From CAZSNT01 sp964607765 (GTDB lineage: Bacteria > Verrucomicrobiota > Lentisphaeria > Oligosphaerales > JABHEG01), in assembly GCA_964607765.1 (NCBI GenBank), contig CAZSNT010000016.1, forward strand, positions 1 through 64,000: DNA of 64,000 bases, written 5' to 3'. The notes under the pieces are model-generated. The model saw only the letters and a program-made list of their open reading frames with translations, ran no database searches and was not told the DNA's origin. The position numbers and the translations under genes were made by a program. This document shows positions 1 to 9,446 of this stretch, in pieces. Each line of letters starts with the position of its first letter. Position 1 is the stretch's first letter.

Positions 1-1
1 C

Positions 2-1290
2 ACGACGGATGGCGGCGCGGCAGCTGCCGGCGCGGCGGTCACTTTCGCGGGCACGTCGACGGTTGACGGCGGCTGGCACTTGCAGGTTGTGGGCGGCACT
101 GCCGGTGACGTCCTGTTCAGCGCTGCTGTGGGCAGCGTGCAGCCGCTGCAGCAGCTGACGGTGAGTGGTCGCGCTGTGACGTTCGCGGATACGGTGACGG
201 TAGGCAACGGCGGACTGGCGATTGAGGCGGCGGGGACGACGTCCCTGAGCGCGGATGTGACGACTGCCGGTTCCGCGCTGTCGTTCTCGGGCGCAGTGAC
301 GCTGACGTCCGATGTACTGCTGGATACGACCGCGGGTGGTACGGTTGCCGCGGGTGCCGCTGTGACATTCGGCGGCACGTCGACGGTTGATGGCGATTGG
401 CTGCTGCGTGTGGCCGCCGGCACGTCGGGCGATGTGACGTTCAGCGCCGCGATTGGCGGTTTGACCACGGTCCGGGGCCTGGAGGTGGACGGGCGCGATG
501 TGGCCTTTGGCGCGGCGGTTTCAGTGGGCGGGGCCGGGCTGGATGTGGATGCGACCGGTGGGGTCTCCTTCACGGGCGCGGTGACGACAACGGGCGCGGG
601 GGCGGTGGTAGTGACCAATGCGGGCCAGTTGGATATTGCGGCCGTGGCTGACTTCGACCTGGCGGGCGGTTTCACGCAGGACGGCGCGGGCGCAGTGCTG
701 ATCGGTGCCGACATTGCGACATCGGGTGGCGCGATCTCGTTCGCCGGTGCAGTGACGCTGACGTCCGATGTGCTTTTGGACACGACAGCGGACGGGGCAG
801 CGACAGACGGCGCGGACGTGACATTCGGGCCGAGTGCGACAGTTGATGGCGCCTTCGCGCTGCAGGTGATCGCCGGTACTGCGGGTGACGTGACGTTCGG
901 TGCGGCAGTGGGCGGCACGACGGCGCTGCTCGGGCTGGATGTGAGCGGGCGCGGCGTGGTGTTTGCGGGCACGGTTGAGGTCGGGCTGCAGGGCTTGCAG
1001 GTTGTGGCGTCGGGCGGGGTGCAGTTTGCTGCCGACATCACGACTGCCGGCGGCCCGGTAACGATCGATGGTGCGGTGACGCTGACCGGCGACGTGCACG
1101 TGAAGACTACGGGCGGCGGCCGGAACGGTGACGGCGCTGCGGTTGTGTTCAGTGCGTCTGCCACGGTGGACGGCTCTCATGTGCTTCAGGTAACGGGCGG
1201 TACGTCCGGCGATGTGACTTTCGGCGCGGCGCTGGGCAGCATCACGCCGTTGAGCGGCTTGGTGGTGGATGCGCGGAACGTGATCTTCGC
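2..1290 (+). repeat. Large internal duplication, copy A
   Basis: This stretch of the giant repeat gene is repeated at a constant offset of 3,051 bp (1,017 codons) at 3053-4341. Anchors checked by eye: TTGCAGGTTGTGGGCGGCAC at 80 and 3131, TCAGTGGGC at 521 and 3572, GACATCACGACTGC at 1034 and 4085. The copy may extend upstream of the window. Confidence 0.85.
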
Positions 1291-4200
1291 GGCTGGCGTG
1301 ACCGTGGGCGCGCAGGGCGTGGACGTGAACGCCACGGGCACGGCGTCGCTTGACGGGGATGTGACGAGCCTTGGTTCGGCCATCTCCTTCGACAGCGCGG
1401 TGGTCCTCACCAGCGATGTGACTGTCGATTCGACGGGCGGCGGCACGTCGGCCGCCGGCGCCCGGACCGGCTTCAACGGCACGGTGGATGGGGCTCATGA
1501 GCTCGCGGTGATTGCGGGTACTGCCGGCGACGTACTGTTCAACGCTGAGGTGGGCGGCACGACTGCGCTGGCCGGTGTGAGCATCGACGTGCGGAACGTG
1601 GTATTCGCGGACACCGTGCGGGTGGGTGCGCGGGGTATCGACATTGACGCTTTGGGCACGGTTGCGTTCGACGGCGCCGTGACAACGCTTTCCCAAGGCG
1701 GGGTGACGGTTACCAACACGGGGCAGTTGACCATCGTCGACGGCGCGGACTTCGCACTGGCGGGCGCTTTCACCCAGGACGGCACGGGCGCAGTTCAGAT
1801 GGCTGCGGACATTGTGACAGCCGGTGCGGCTGCTGCGTTCAGCGGCCCCGTGAGCCTTACCGATGACATTCTTCTGGACACGACCGGCGGCGGGACAGTG
1901 GCAGCCGGTGCGGGTGTCACGTTCGGCGTCAGCGCCACGATTGACGGCGATTGGGAACTTCTGGTTGATGCCGGCACGGCGGGCGCCGTCGGCTTCGGCG
2001 CCGCACTGGGCGGCACGACGGCTCTGGCGGGGTTGGCGATTGCGGCCGATACGGTGCAGTTCGGCGCACCGGTGGCAACGTCTGCCGGTGGCGCGGTGAC
2101 AGTCACGAACGGTGGGCTGCTGACCATTGCTGCGGGTGCGGACTTCGCACTGGGCGGCGCGTTCACGCAGGACGGCGCAGGTGCTGTCAGCGTTGCCGCG
2201 GATGTGAGTACCTCCGGCGCCGCGATTTCGATCTCGGGCGCTGTCACTCTGACGGGTCCGGTCGAGCTCGACACGACTGCAGATGGTGCGGTCCCGGCCG
2301 GAGCGGGTGTTGACTTTGCGGTCACGGCGACCGTTGACGGCGGTTCATTCTTGCAGGTCGACGGCGGCTCTGCGGGTACGGTGCGGTTCGGTGCCGCGCT
2401 CGGCAGCGTCGCGCCTCTGAGCGGGCTTGCGGTCACGGCGCACACGATTGAGTTTGCCGCGTCAGTGGCCGCAGGCGGCCAGGGCGTTGATGTCACGGCT
2501 GTGAACAGCACATCGCTGGCGGCTGACGTTGTCACGACGGGCTCGCAGATCTCGTTCACCGGTCCCGTTATTCTCGCCGTGGACGTGTTGCTTGACACCA
2601 CTGCGGCGGGTGCGGCGCCCATTGGCGCAGCGATCACGTTTGCGGGTACGTCGACGGTTGACGGCGCTCACACGCTGAGTGTGGACAGCGGCACGGCCGG
2701 CGATGTGAGTTTCGGCGCTGGCGTGGGCGGCACAGCCGCGCTCACCGGCCTGTCGGTGACAGGGAATGATGTTGCGTTCGCCGCTGCGGTGTCGCTCGGT
2801 GCCGGCGGGCTTGACGTTGACACGGTTGGCACGCTCGGTTTCGCTCAGACTGTCACGACGTCGTCGGGCGGCGCTGTGACGCTGACGAACGGCGGGCTGT
2901 TGACTATTGGCTCGGGTGCGGACTTCGCACTGACCGGCGCGCTCAACCAGGACGGCGCGGGTGCGGTGAGTGTTGGTGACGACGTGGTGACGTCGGGCGC
3001 AGCGATCTCGTTTGCGCGCCCCGTGACATTGACGGCCGATGTTGTGCTGGACACGACGGATGGCGGGGCTGCTGCGACCGGTGCGGCGATCACTTTCGCG
3101 GGCACGGCGACGGTTGACGGTGGCTGGCACTTGCAGGTTGTGGGCGGCACGGCTGGTGACGTCATGTTCGGCGCTGCTGTGGGCAGCGTGCAGCCGCTGC
3201 GGCAGCTGACGGTGAGTGGCCGGGATGTGACGTTCGCGGGCACGGTGACGGTCGGTAACGGCGGGTTGACGGTCGAGGCGACCGGGGCGACGTCCGTGAG
3301 CGCGGATGTAACGACTGCCGGTTCGGCGCTGTCGTTCTCGGGTGCTGTGCTGCTGACCGCTGATGCGCTGTTGGATACGACCGGGGTCGGCACGGTTGCC
3401 GCGGGTGCCGCTGTGACGTTTGGCGGCACGGCGACGATTGACGGCGCCTGGCTGCTGCGTGTGGCCGCGGGCACGTCGGGCGATGTGACGTTCAGCGCCG
3501 CGATTGGCGGTTCGACCACGGTCCGGGGCCTGGAGGTCGACGGGCACGATGTGGCCTTTGGCGCGGCCGCTTCAGTGGGCGGGGCCGGGCTGGATGTGGA
3601 TGCGACCGGCGGGGTCTCCTTCACGGGCGCGGTGACGACAGCCGATGCGGGCGCGGTGGTGGTGACCAATGCGGGCCAGCTGGATATTGCTGCCGCGGCT
3701 GACTTCGACCTGGCGGGTGGTTTCACGCAGGACGGTGCGGGCGCTGTGCTGATCGGTACGGATGTGGTGACATCGGGCAGCGCCATCTCGTTTGCCGGCG
3801 CAATGATGCTGACGGCTGATGTACTGCTGGACACGACAGCGGGCGGGGTAGTGACAGACGGCGCCGGTGTGACATTCGGGCCGAGTGCGACGGTTGATGG
3901 AGGTCTGGCGCTGCAAGTGCGCGGCGGGACTGTGGGCGAGGTGACGTTCGGCGCGGCCATTGGCGGCACGACGGCGCTGCTCGGTCTGGACGTGAGCGCG
4001 CGTCGTGTGGTGTTCGGGGCCACGGTGTCTGTGGCGGCGCAGGGCTTGCAGGTTATGGCGTCGGACGCCGTGCATATTGCCGCTGACATCACGACTGCGG
4101 GTGGTCCGGTGACGATTGATGGTCCGGTGACACTGACCGGCGATGTGCACGTGGACACTACGAGTGACAGCAGGGCCGGGGTCGGCGCGGCGGTTGTGTT

Positions 4201-7200
4201 CAGCGCGTCTGCGACGATTGACGGCGCGTGGACACTGACAGCGACCGGCGGGACGTCGGGCGATGTGACCTTCGGCGCGGCAGTCGGCGGCACCACGCCG
4301 CTGGCCGGCCTGGTGATCGAGGCGCGGGCTGTCGGATTTGTGGGTGCTGTGGCCACTGCTGCCGGCGGGAACGTTGTGATCAGCAATGCCGGTCTGCTGA
4401 CCGTTGAGTCGGGTGCGGACTTCGCTCTGGGCGGCTCGTTCCTGCAGAACGGCGTTGGCGTTGTCAGTCTGGGTGGCGACGTGACGACATCCGGCGCGGC
4501 CATCACCTTCAGCAGCGCTGTCACGCTCACCGACGACGTGAGTCTGAGTATGGGTGCCGCTGTTGCAGGCACGCGGCTCTGGCTGCAGCAGACGGTTGAC
4601 GGTTCTCACGCTCTGGCGCTGTCGGGCGGCGGGGGTGAAGTCCGCTTGGGGCAGGATCTGGGTTCTGGCACGGCTCTGTACGGTCTGACAGTCGCTGCCG
4701 CGTCGCTGGACGGGTTGTCCGTGGGCATCACGGTTGGTGTCGGCGGCGTGTCTCTGACCGCGGCGGCGGTCGATCTGACGGGGGTGATCACGGCCCGTGA
4801 GGGCGGTTCGGTCATTGTTGTGGGCGAGGACGGCCCGGTGACGATTGGCAGCGGCTCGCGTCAGGACACGGTGATTGACGTAGTGGGAACGGGCAATGTG
4901 TTGGTGTCTGCTTCCGGGCCGCAAGGCAGTGTTGTGATCAATGAGGGGATCACGGTCGAGTCGGGCAGTATCAGTGTGATTGCCGACGGCGCGATTGCTC
5001 TGAACGCCGGTCTGTCGACAGACGGCGGCACGGTCGATATGGAAGCCCGGCACGGCAGCGTTGTGATGCTTCCAGCGGCCTCGGTCGTGACCGGGGGCGG
5101 GAACGTGTGGATTCACGCGGCCGTCGACGCCATGCTCGGGTTGCTGGATACGCGTGCTGCGGCGAGTCGCAGCGGCGGCGTGTGGGCGGAGCAAGCAGGT
5201 TGGGGCGGTGTTTCAGTGGCGGCTGTTACGGGATCGATCCTCGACGCATCGGCGGCGGGTGATAGTGGTGTGGACGTGTTCGGCGCGCGCGCGCGTTTCA
5301 GCGCGGGGATCGGCATTGGCGCGTTTGGCACGGAGTACAACGAGATCGAGACTGAGCTGTTGCTGATCTCCACAGTGTCGGGCGCCGGCGGCACGAACCT
5401 GGTGGACATGACCGACGTCACGGTAGGCGATGTGCCGACTGTGCAGGTACTGCGCGTGCAGGGCGACGGCAGCGCGGTGGTGCATCCGGCAGCGGTCGAT
5501 GTGCAGTCGGGCCAGACGACGTCTGCGGTCTGGGCAGCGGGGACAGCGGACGCGGGCACACCGAAGCTGGTGCAGCTGTCTGTGACCGGTGCTGTCACTG
5601 TAACCGATCTGACTGCTGAGCACGTTCTGGTGGGCGAGTGGAGCCAGATGGCATGCTCTCTGCACGAGACGTCCTTCGCCCTGAGCAGCTTGTTCGCTGG
5701 CGAGAATGCCCTTGACGGGGACGTGACCACTGCCTGGTCCACGCCGCGGCGGGATTCGGGCGTAGAGGACTACATCGTAGTGGACACGGGTGACGTGCAT
5801 GCCGTGAGCCGTGTTCGTTTCCGGCCGCGCCAGGGCCAGCCCGAGCTGGGGCCGGAGAATGTCCGGATCAGCGTGAGCACGGACGGCCAGACATGGACAG
5901 AGATCTTCTCTGCTGCAGGCATCAGTTTCACAGAAGGCAGCTGGTACTCGATCAGCTTCGGCGGCGTTCCTGCCCGGTACGTGAAAGTTGCGTCCACGAC
6001 CGTTGAGCAGGCGAACGGGCAGTATTATTTCGAGATTGGCGAGCTCGAGGTGGATGGCACTCGACCTGAAGAGCGGATCGAGCTGTCCTGGACGGCGCCG
6101 GGCACGGCGGGTCGCGACATTACGGTTGGGCGTTACGAGGCGCGTTGGTCGCTCGCGCGCATTACCGAGACCGAGGACTGGCATGCGGCAAGTGTTGTTG
6201 CCGGGAACGTTGTGCCGGCGGCTGCCGGGCAGCCTCAGTCGCTGTTGCTTGACCCGTCCGGGATGCCGGAAAACTCGCGGATTTATGTGGCGCTTCTGGC
6301 GTATGACGTGGACGGCCACGTGGCGTCGCTGTCGAACACGACGTCGTTCTACACGGCAGACCAGACGCGCCCCGGTGCGATCACCGACGCGTCGGCAGTT
6401 GTAGACGAGGCAGCGGACGAACTGGTGTTGACGTGGACGGCCACGGGAAGCGACGGCTATGTGGGCACGGCCAGCCGCTACGAGGTGCGTTGGGCTTTGA
6501 CGGCAACCGAGGACGAAGTGGGCTGGCATGCTGCTACGGCCGTCGCCGGCACGCCGGTCCCGTCCGGGGCGGGCGAGCCCGAGTCAATGCACATCGATCT
6601 TGCACTGCTGCCGGTGGGGCACACGGTGTATCTGACCGTGCGTGCTTACGATCAGGCAGGGAACGTATCGGTGATTGCGCAGCCGGCCAGCGTCTTCATT
6701 CGGGATCGTGTTGCCCCGCAGGTCACGGTTCAGGCTCTGAGCACACCGGATCGGGCGCCCGCTTTGGCCGGCACGGTCGACGACGCGTCGGCTTCGGTGT
6801 CAGTGACGATTGCCGGCACAACCTATGCGGCGACCAACAACGGGAACGGGACATGGGTGTTGCCGGCGGGCACTGTGGGCCGATTGGCTGCTGGTGTTTA
6901 CGACGTGGCAGTGACCGCGACCGACGCGGGGCAGAACGTCGGCTCGGACGGGACTGTGGACGAACTGACCATCCTGGCGGAGGGTTTCAACTTGGTCCTG
7001 GGCGCGGGCTGGAACTACATCTCGATTCCGTTCATCGTGGACGGCGATCTGAAGGCGCTGCTTGCGGGGCTGATCAGTGGCGATATCCTGAAACGGCTGA
7101 ACGGCGGGTACGAGGCAGTTCAGCAGGTAGCGGTTCACGAAGCCTACTGGGTCTACTCGCCATCCGGCGGCAGTATTGTGCTCACGGGCGATAGTCCGGC

Positions 7201-7801
7201 GCAGACTGACGTCGTGCTGTCTGTGGGAATGAACCACATCGGCGCGCAGTATTCTTCGGGTGGCCTGGCGCCCATTCCGGATCTGCCCGGCATCGAGTCT
7301 GTGTGGACGTGGGATGTTGGCAGCCAGCGCTACGTCGGCGTTGGGCCCGGTGCGGTGTTCGAGCTCGGTCGCGGCTATGCGGTGAAGTGTACGACGGCCG
7401 GAGTGTCTCTGCAGATGCCGGCTCAGCCGCCGCGAGGCCGCGGCAGTTCGTCGGAACGTGGCAGTGCGATCATTGCGGCTGCCGCGGCTGACGAATCCGG
7501 GGTTGACGATGCGACAGCAGAGACGGCGGAACCCGCCGTGCGTGGCACCGCACTCACGGGTGTCGGCTCAGGCTCGGCGGATGCTGTGCGCGTGGATAGT
7601 TCACCCCACAGCGGTGTGTTCTCGGCTCAGACTGAAGAGGGCGAGCCGGGAGACAGCTACGATGTGTTCGTGGCGCATTGGTTCGCGGCCAAGTCTGGTC
7701 CCAGGATTGACTGGCTCTGTGACGATTGCGCTGCAGCGGCATCGTCCCCGGTCGGCCCAAGTGCCAGCCCCGACACGCCGCTGGGTTTCTCGCCCCGGTA
7801 G
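2..7801 (+). CDS. Giant secreted repeat protein with discoidin, Fn3-like and Ig-like C-terminal domains (5' partial)
   Basis: The reading frame is open from base 2, so the true start lies upstream; about 2,599 residues are visible. Up to about nt 4620 there are 13 degenerate Gly/Ala/Thr/Val-rich modules of roughly 100-150 residues. Each contains TVDG or TIDG, then GDVTFGAA-like and DVLLDTT-like strands, a pattern typical of beta-solenoid surface proteins. After a transition region come a discoidin (F5/8 type C)-like domain (nt 5640-6060, with ENALDGDVTTAWST and ARYVKV), two Fn3-like domains (nt 6070-6360 and 6390-6700), an Ig-like domain (nt 6710-6990) and a GWNYISIPF domain (nt 6990-7420) seen near the C-termini of large exported proteins. 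There is no obvious LPxTG, PEP-CTERM or autotransporter barrel, so anchoring is unknown. Inferred role: adhesin or surface-layer protein binding glycans. Nothing catalytic is visible. Confidence 0.85.
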   Translation, partial: TTDGGAAAAGAAVTFAGTSTVDGGWHLQVVGGTAGDVLFSAAVGSVQPLQQLTVSGRAVTFADTVTVGNGGLAIEAAGTTSLSADVTTAGSALSFSGAVTLTSDVLLDTTAGGTVAAGAAVTFGGTSTVDGDWLLRVAAGTSGDVTFSAAIGGLTTVRGLEVDGRDVAFGAAVSVGGAGLDVDATGGVSFTGAVTTTGAGAVVVTNAGQLDIAAVADFDLAGGFTQDGAGAVLIGADIATSGGAISFAGAVTLTSDVLLDTTADGAATDGADVTFGPSATVDGAFALQVIAGTAGDVTFGAAVGGTTALLGLDVSGRGVVFAGTVEVGLQGLQVVASGGVQFAADITTAGGPVTIDGAVTLTGDVHVKTTGGGRNGDGAAVVFSASATVDGSHVLQVTGGTSGDVTFGAALGSITPLSGLVVDARNVIFAAGVTVGAQGVDVNATGTASLDGDVTSLGSAISFDSAVVLTSDVTVDSTGGGTSAAGARTGFNGTVDGAHELAVIAGTAGDVLFNAEVGGTTALAGVSIDVRNVVFADTVRVGARGIDIDALGTVAFDGAVTTLSQGGVTVTNTGQLTIVDGADFALAGAFTQDGTGAVQMAADIVTAGAAAAFSGPVSLTDDILLDTTGGGTVAAGAGVTFGVSATIDGDWELLVDAGTAGAVGFGAALGGTTALAGLAIAADTVQFGAPVATSAGGAVTVTNGGLLTIAAGADFALGGAFTQDGAGAVSVAADVSTSGAAISISGAVTLTGPVELDTTADGAVPAGAGVDFAVTATVDGGSFLQVDGGSAGTVRFGAALGSVAPLSGLAVTAHTIEFAASVAAGGQGVDVTAVNSTSLAADVVTTGSQISFTGPVILAVDVLLDTTAAGAAPIGAAITFAGTSTVDGAHTLSVDSGTAGDVSFGAGVGGTAALTGLSVTGNDVAFAAAVSLGAGGLDVDTVGTLGFAQTVTTSSGGAVTLTNGGLLTIGSGADFALTGALNQDGAGAVSVGDDVVTSGAAISFARPVTLTADVVLDTTDGGAAATGAAITFAGTATVDGGWHLQVVGGTAGDVMFGAAVGSVQPLRQLTVSGRDVTFAGTVTVGNGGLTVEATGATSVSADVTTAGSALSFSGAVLLTADALLDTTGVGTVAAGAAVTFGGTATIDGAWLLRVAAGTSGDVTFSAAIGGSTTVRGLEVDGHDVAFGAAASVGGAGLDVDATGGVSFTGAVTTADAGAVVVTNAGQLDIAAAADFDLAGGFTQDGAGAVLIGTDVVTSGSAISFAGAMMLTADVLLDTTAGGVVTDGAGVTFGPSATVDGGLALQVRGGTVGEVTFGAAIGGTTALLGLDVSARRVVFGATVSVAAQGLQVMASDAVHIAADITTAGGPVTIDGPVTLTGDVHVDTTSDSRAGVGAAVVFSASATIDGAWTLTATGGTSGDVTFGAAVGGTTPLAGLVIEARAVGFVGAVATAAGGNVVISNAGLLTVESGADFALGGSFLQNGVGVVSLGGDVTTSGAAITFSSAVTLTDDVSLSMGAAVAGTRLWLQQTVDGSHALALSGGGGEVRLGQDLGSGTALYGLTVAAASLDGLSVGITVGVGGVSLTAAAVDLTGVITAREGGSVIVVGEDGPVTIGSGSRQDTVIDVVGTGNVLVSASGPQGSVVINEGITVESGSISVIADGAIALNAGLSTDGGTVDMEARHGSVVMLPAASVVTGGGNVWIHAAVDAMLGLLDTRAAASRSGGVWAEQAGWGGVSVAAVTGSILDASAAGDSGVDVFGARARFSAGIGIGAFGTEYNEIETELLLISTVSGAGGTNLVDMTDVTVGDVPTVQVLRVQGDGSAVVHPAAVDVQSGQTTSAVWAAGTADAGTPKLVQLSVTGAVTVTDLTAEHVLVGEWSQMACSLHETSFALSSLFAGENALDGDVTTAWSTPRRDSGVEDYIVVDTGDVHAVSRVRFRPRQGQPELGPENVRISVSTDGQTWTEIFSAAGISFTEGSWYSISFGGVPARYVKVASTTVEQANGQYYFEIGELEVDGTRPEERIELSWTAPGTAGRDITVGRYEARWSLARITETEDWHAASVVAGNVVPAAAGQPQSLLLDPSGMPENSRIYVALLAYDVDGHVASLSNTTSFYTADQTRPGAITDASAVVDEAADELVLTWTATGSDGYVGTASRYEVRWALTATEDEVGWHAATAVAGTPVPSGAGEPESMHIDLALLPVGHTVYLTVRAYDQAGNVSVIAQPASVFIRDRVAPQVTVQALSTPDRAPALAGTVDDASASVSVTIAGTTYAATNNGNGTWVLPAGTVGRLAAGVYDVAVTATDAGQNVGSDGTVDELTILAEGFNLVLGAGWNYISIPFIVDGDLKALLAGLISGDILKRLNGGYEAVQQVAVHEAYWVYSPSGGSIVLTGDSPAQTDVVLSVGMNHIGAQYSSGGLAPIPDLPGIESVWTWDVGSQRYVGVGPGAVFELGRGYAVKCTTAGVSLQMPAQPPRGRGSSSERGSAIIAAAAADESGVDDATAETAEPAVRGTALTGVGSGSADAVRVDSSPHSGVFSAQTEEGEPGDSYDVFVAHWFAAKSGPRIDWLCDDCAAAASSPVGPSASPDTPLGFSPR
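3053..4341 (+). repeat. Large internal duplication, copy B
   Basis: Second copy of the segment at 2-1290, in frame and gap-free at the anchors checked. The copies are clearly more similar to each other than to the other modules, pointing to a later segmental duplication of about four modules by recombination within the gene. The 3' boundary is approximate, placed where similarity falls to the background level of the modules. Confidence 0.85.
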
Positions 7802-7949
7802 GTTTCCTTCAGGCGCGGATGCCCCTGCCGCGCCGCTCTCTCCATCCCCGCGGCGGCAGTTGACGCTCCCGATCCACGTCGCATAGTGTGTGTGGTCGAG
7901 ACGGGGGATCGATGACGGGCGCGCAAACGGTGGGATGGCAGGCAGTCTC

Positions 7950-9446
7950 ATGAACAGAACAGTGTGTTTCTCTCTCGTCGTTGTCATCCTGGCTCTGACC
8001 GTCTGTGCCGAGGCCGCTACGCGGCCCAACATCGTGATGATCTTCACTGACGATCAACGCCACGACGCGGTGGGCTATGCGGGGAACGCGGCAGTCCACA
8101 CACCGAACCTTGATCGTTTAGCGGTACGGGGATTGGTCTTCCGGAACTGTTTTGTCAACACGTCGATCTGTGCGGTCAGCCGAGCGAACTTGCTCGCGGG
8201 CCAGTACCCGGGGCGCCATGGGATCGACGACTTCCACAGGACATTCTCCCGCGCGCAGCTTGAGAAGACTGTTCCTGCCCGGCTTCGGCAGGCGGGCTAT
8301 CAGACGGCGTTCATCGGCAAATGGGGGATTGGTGATTCGCCTGCCAAGACGTACGAAGGTGCTGCCGTATTCGATTACTGGGCTGGGCAACCGATGCAGA
8401 CTTGCTTCTTCCATGAACGGGACTGCCGATACGTCATGGCCAACGGGTTCCAGCGTCTTCCCGACGACCTGTGCGACTGTCCGGCTGACGCACACGGCAG
8501 AAAGGGGTTCCGCAACCGTGTCGGCAAGGCCAATCTGAACACGCCGCTGCACGTGGACTCGCAGGTCACCCCCCTCCACGTAGAGCGTTTCCTCGACGGC
8601 CGAGATCCGGCGCAGCCTTTCTGCCTGTTGCTCTTTTTCAAGGCGCCGCACGCACCGTTCATAGATTGGGATCCGGCGTTCGGGGACGCTGTCGATGGGG
8701 TGAGCATGCCGGTGCCTGCCGCAGCGACGTTGGCGAATGCGAAGCGTGAACCGGAGATTGTCCGCAAATCCCTCGGTGCGCCGGCCGGGATGCGGTACCT
8801 CCAACGTCCGGAGCTCCTCGACCGGCATATGCGCGACTACTATCGGCTGATCGCCAGCATGGATGCGGGGGTTGGCCGGGTGATGGCGCAACTGACGGCG
8901 CGTGGTCTGCGGGACAACACTGTCATTCTGTTCACGTCCGACAACGGCCACCTCAAAGGTGAGCACGGTCTGGCGGGGAAGTGGCTCATGTACGAGCCCT
9001 CGCTCCGTGTTCCCGGCTTCATTCTCGATCCGCGCCGACCCGGCGGTAAGGCTGTTCAGCAGATGGTCATCACGACAGACTTCTCGGTAACCATGCTCGC
9101 CTTGGCAGGCCTCGATATTCCGTCCGAGATGACCGGCCTCGACCTGACCGCGCTCTACGCCGACACAGCGCCCGTGTGGCGGTCCGACTTCCTCTACGAT
9201 CATCCGTACGGTCACCGCGGCAGGATTCCACGCACACTCGGTATTCGTGCAGAGCGCTACGTTTACACGCGCTACATTGACCCTGTACCGCCTTTTGAGC
9301 AGTTGTTTGACTTGCAGGTCGATCCGGACCAGTTGGCGAACCTGGCCGGACGCCCTGGGAGTCGTGATTTGCTTCGACGGATGCGTCAGCGGTGTGATGA
9401 GCTTGTTGCTTCTCAGAGACAGGGGAGACGGCGTGACGATGAGTGA
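7950..9446 (+). CDS. Exported sulfatase with variant CAVSR active-site motif
   Basis: A 498-residue alkaline-phosphatase-superfamily sulfatase that would hydrolyse sulfate esters in the periplasm. The start at 7950 gives a good signal peptide (MNRTVCFSLVVVILALTVCAEA); an in-frame ATG at 7935 is also possible. After the signal peptide, IFTDDQRHD provides the N-terminal metal-binding aspartates. The formylglycine motif region is ICAVSRANLLAGQYPGRHG with Cys74; the usual CxPxR proline is replaced by Val, although Arg is kept. The C-terminal metal site FTSDNGHLKGEHGL and the downstream Lys (GKWLMYEPS) are present. The stop overlaps the next gene by 8 bp, implying translational coupling to the GH10-like protein. 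Substrate unknown. Confidence 0.9.
   Translation: MNRTVCFSLVVVILALTVCAEAATRPNIVMIFTDDQRHDAVGYAGNAAVHTPNLDRLAVRGLVFRNCFVNTSICAVSRANLLAGQYPGRHGIDDFHRTFSRAQLEKTVPARLRQAGYQTAFIGKWGIGDSPAKTYEGAAVFDYWAGQPMQTCFFHERDCRYVMANGFQRLPDDLCDCPADAHGRKGFRNRVGKANLNTPLHVDSQVTPLHVERFLDGRDPAQPFCLLLFFKAPHAPFIDWDPAFGDAVDGVSMPVPAAATLANAKREPEIVRKSLGAPAGMRYLQRPELLDRHMRDYYRLIASMDAGVGRVMAQLTARGLRDNTVILFTSDNGHLKGEHGLAGKWLMYEPSLRVPGFILDPRRPGGKAVQQMVITTDFSVTMLALAGLDIPSEMTGLDLTALYADTAPVWRSDFLYDHPYGHRGRIPRTLGIRAERYVYTRYIDPVPPFEQLFDLQVDPDQLANLAGRPGSRDLLRRMRQRCDELVASQRQGRRRDDE

Noticed and set aside
521..5194. Long antisense open frames (up to 575 codons) opposite the giant repeat protein
   Set aside because: They mirror the repetitive GC-rich sense code, have low-complexity Arg/Pro/Thr content and no ribosome sites or known domains.
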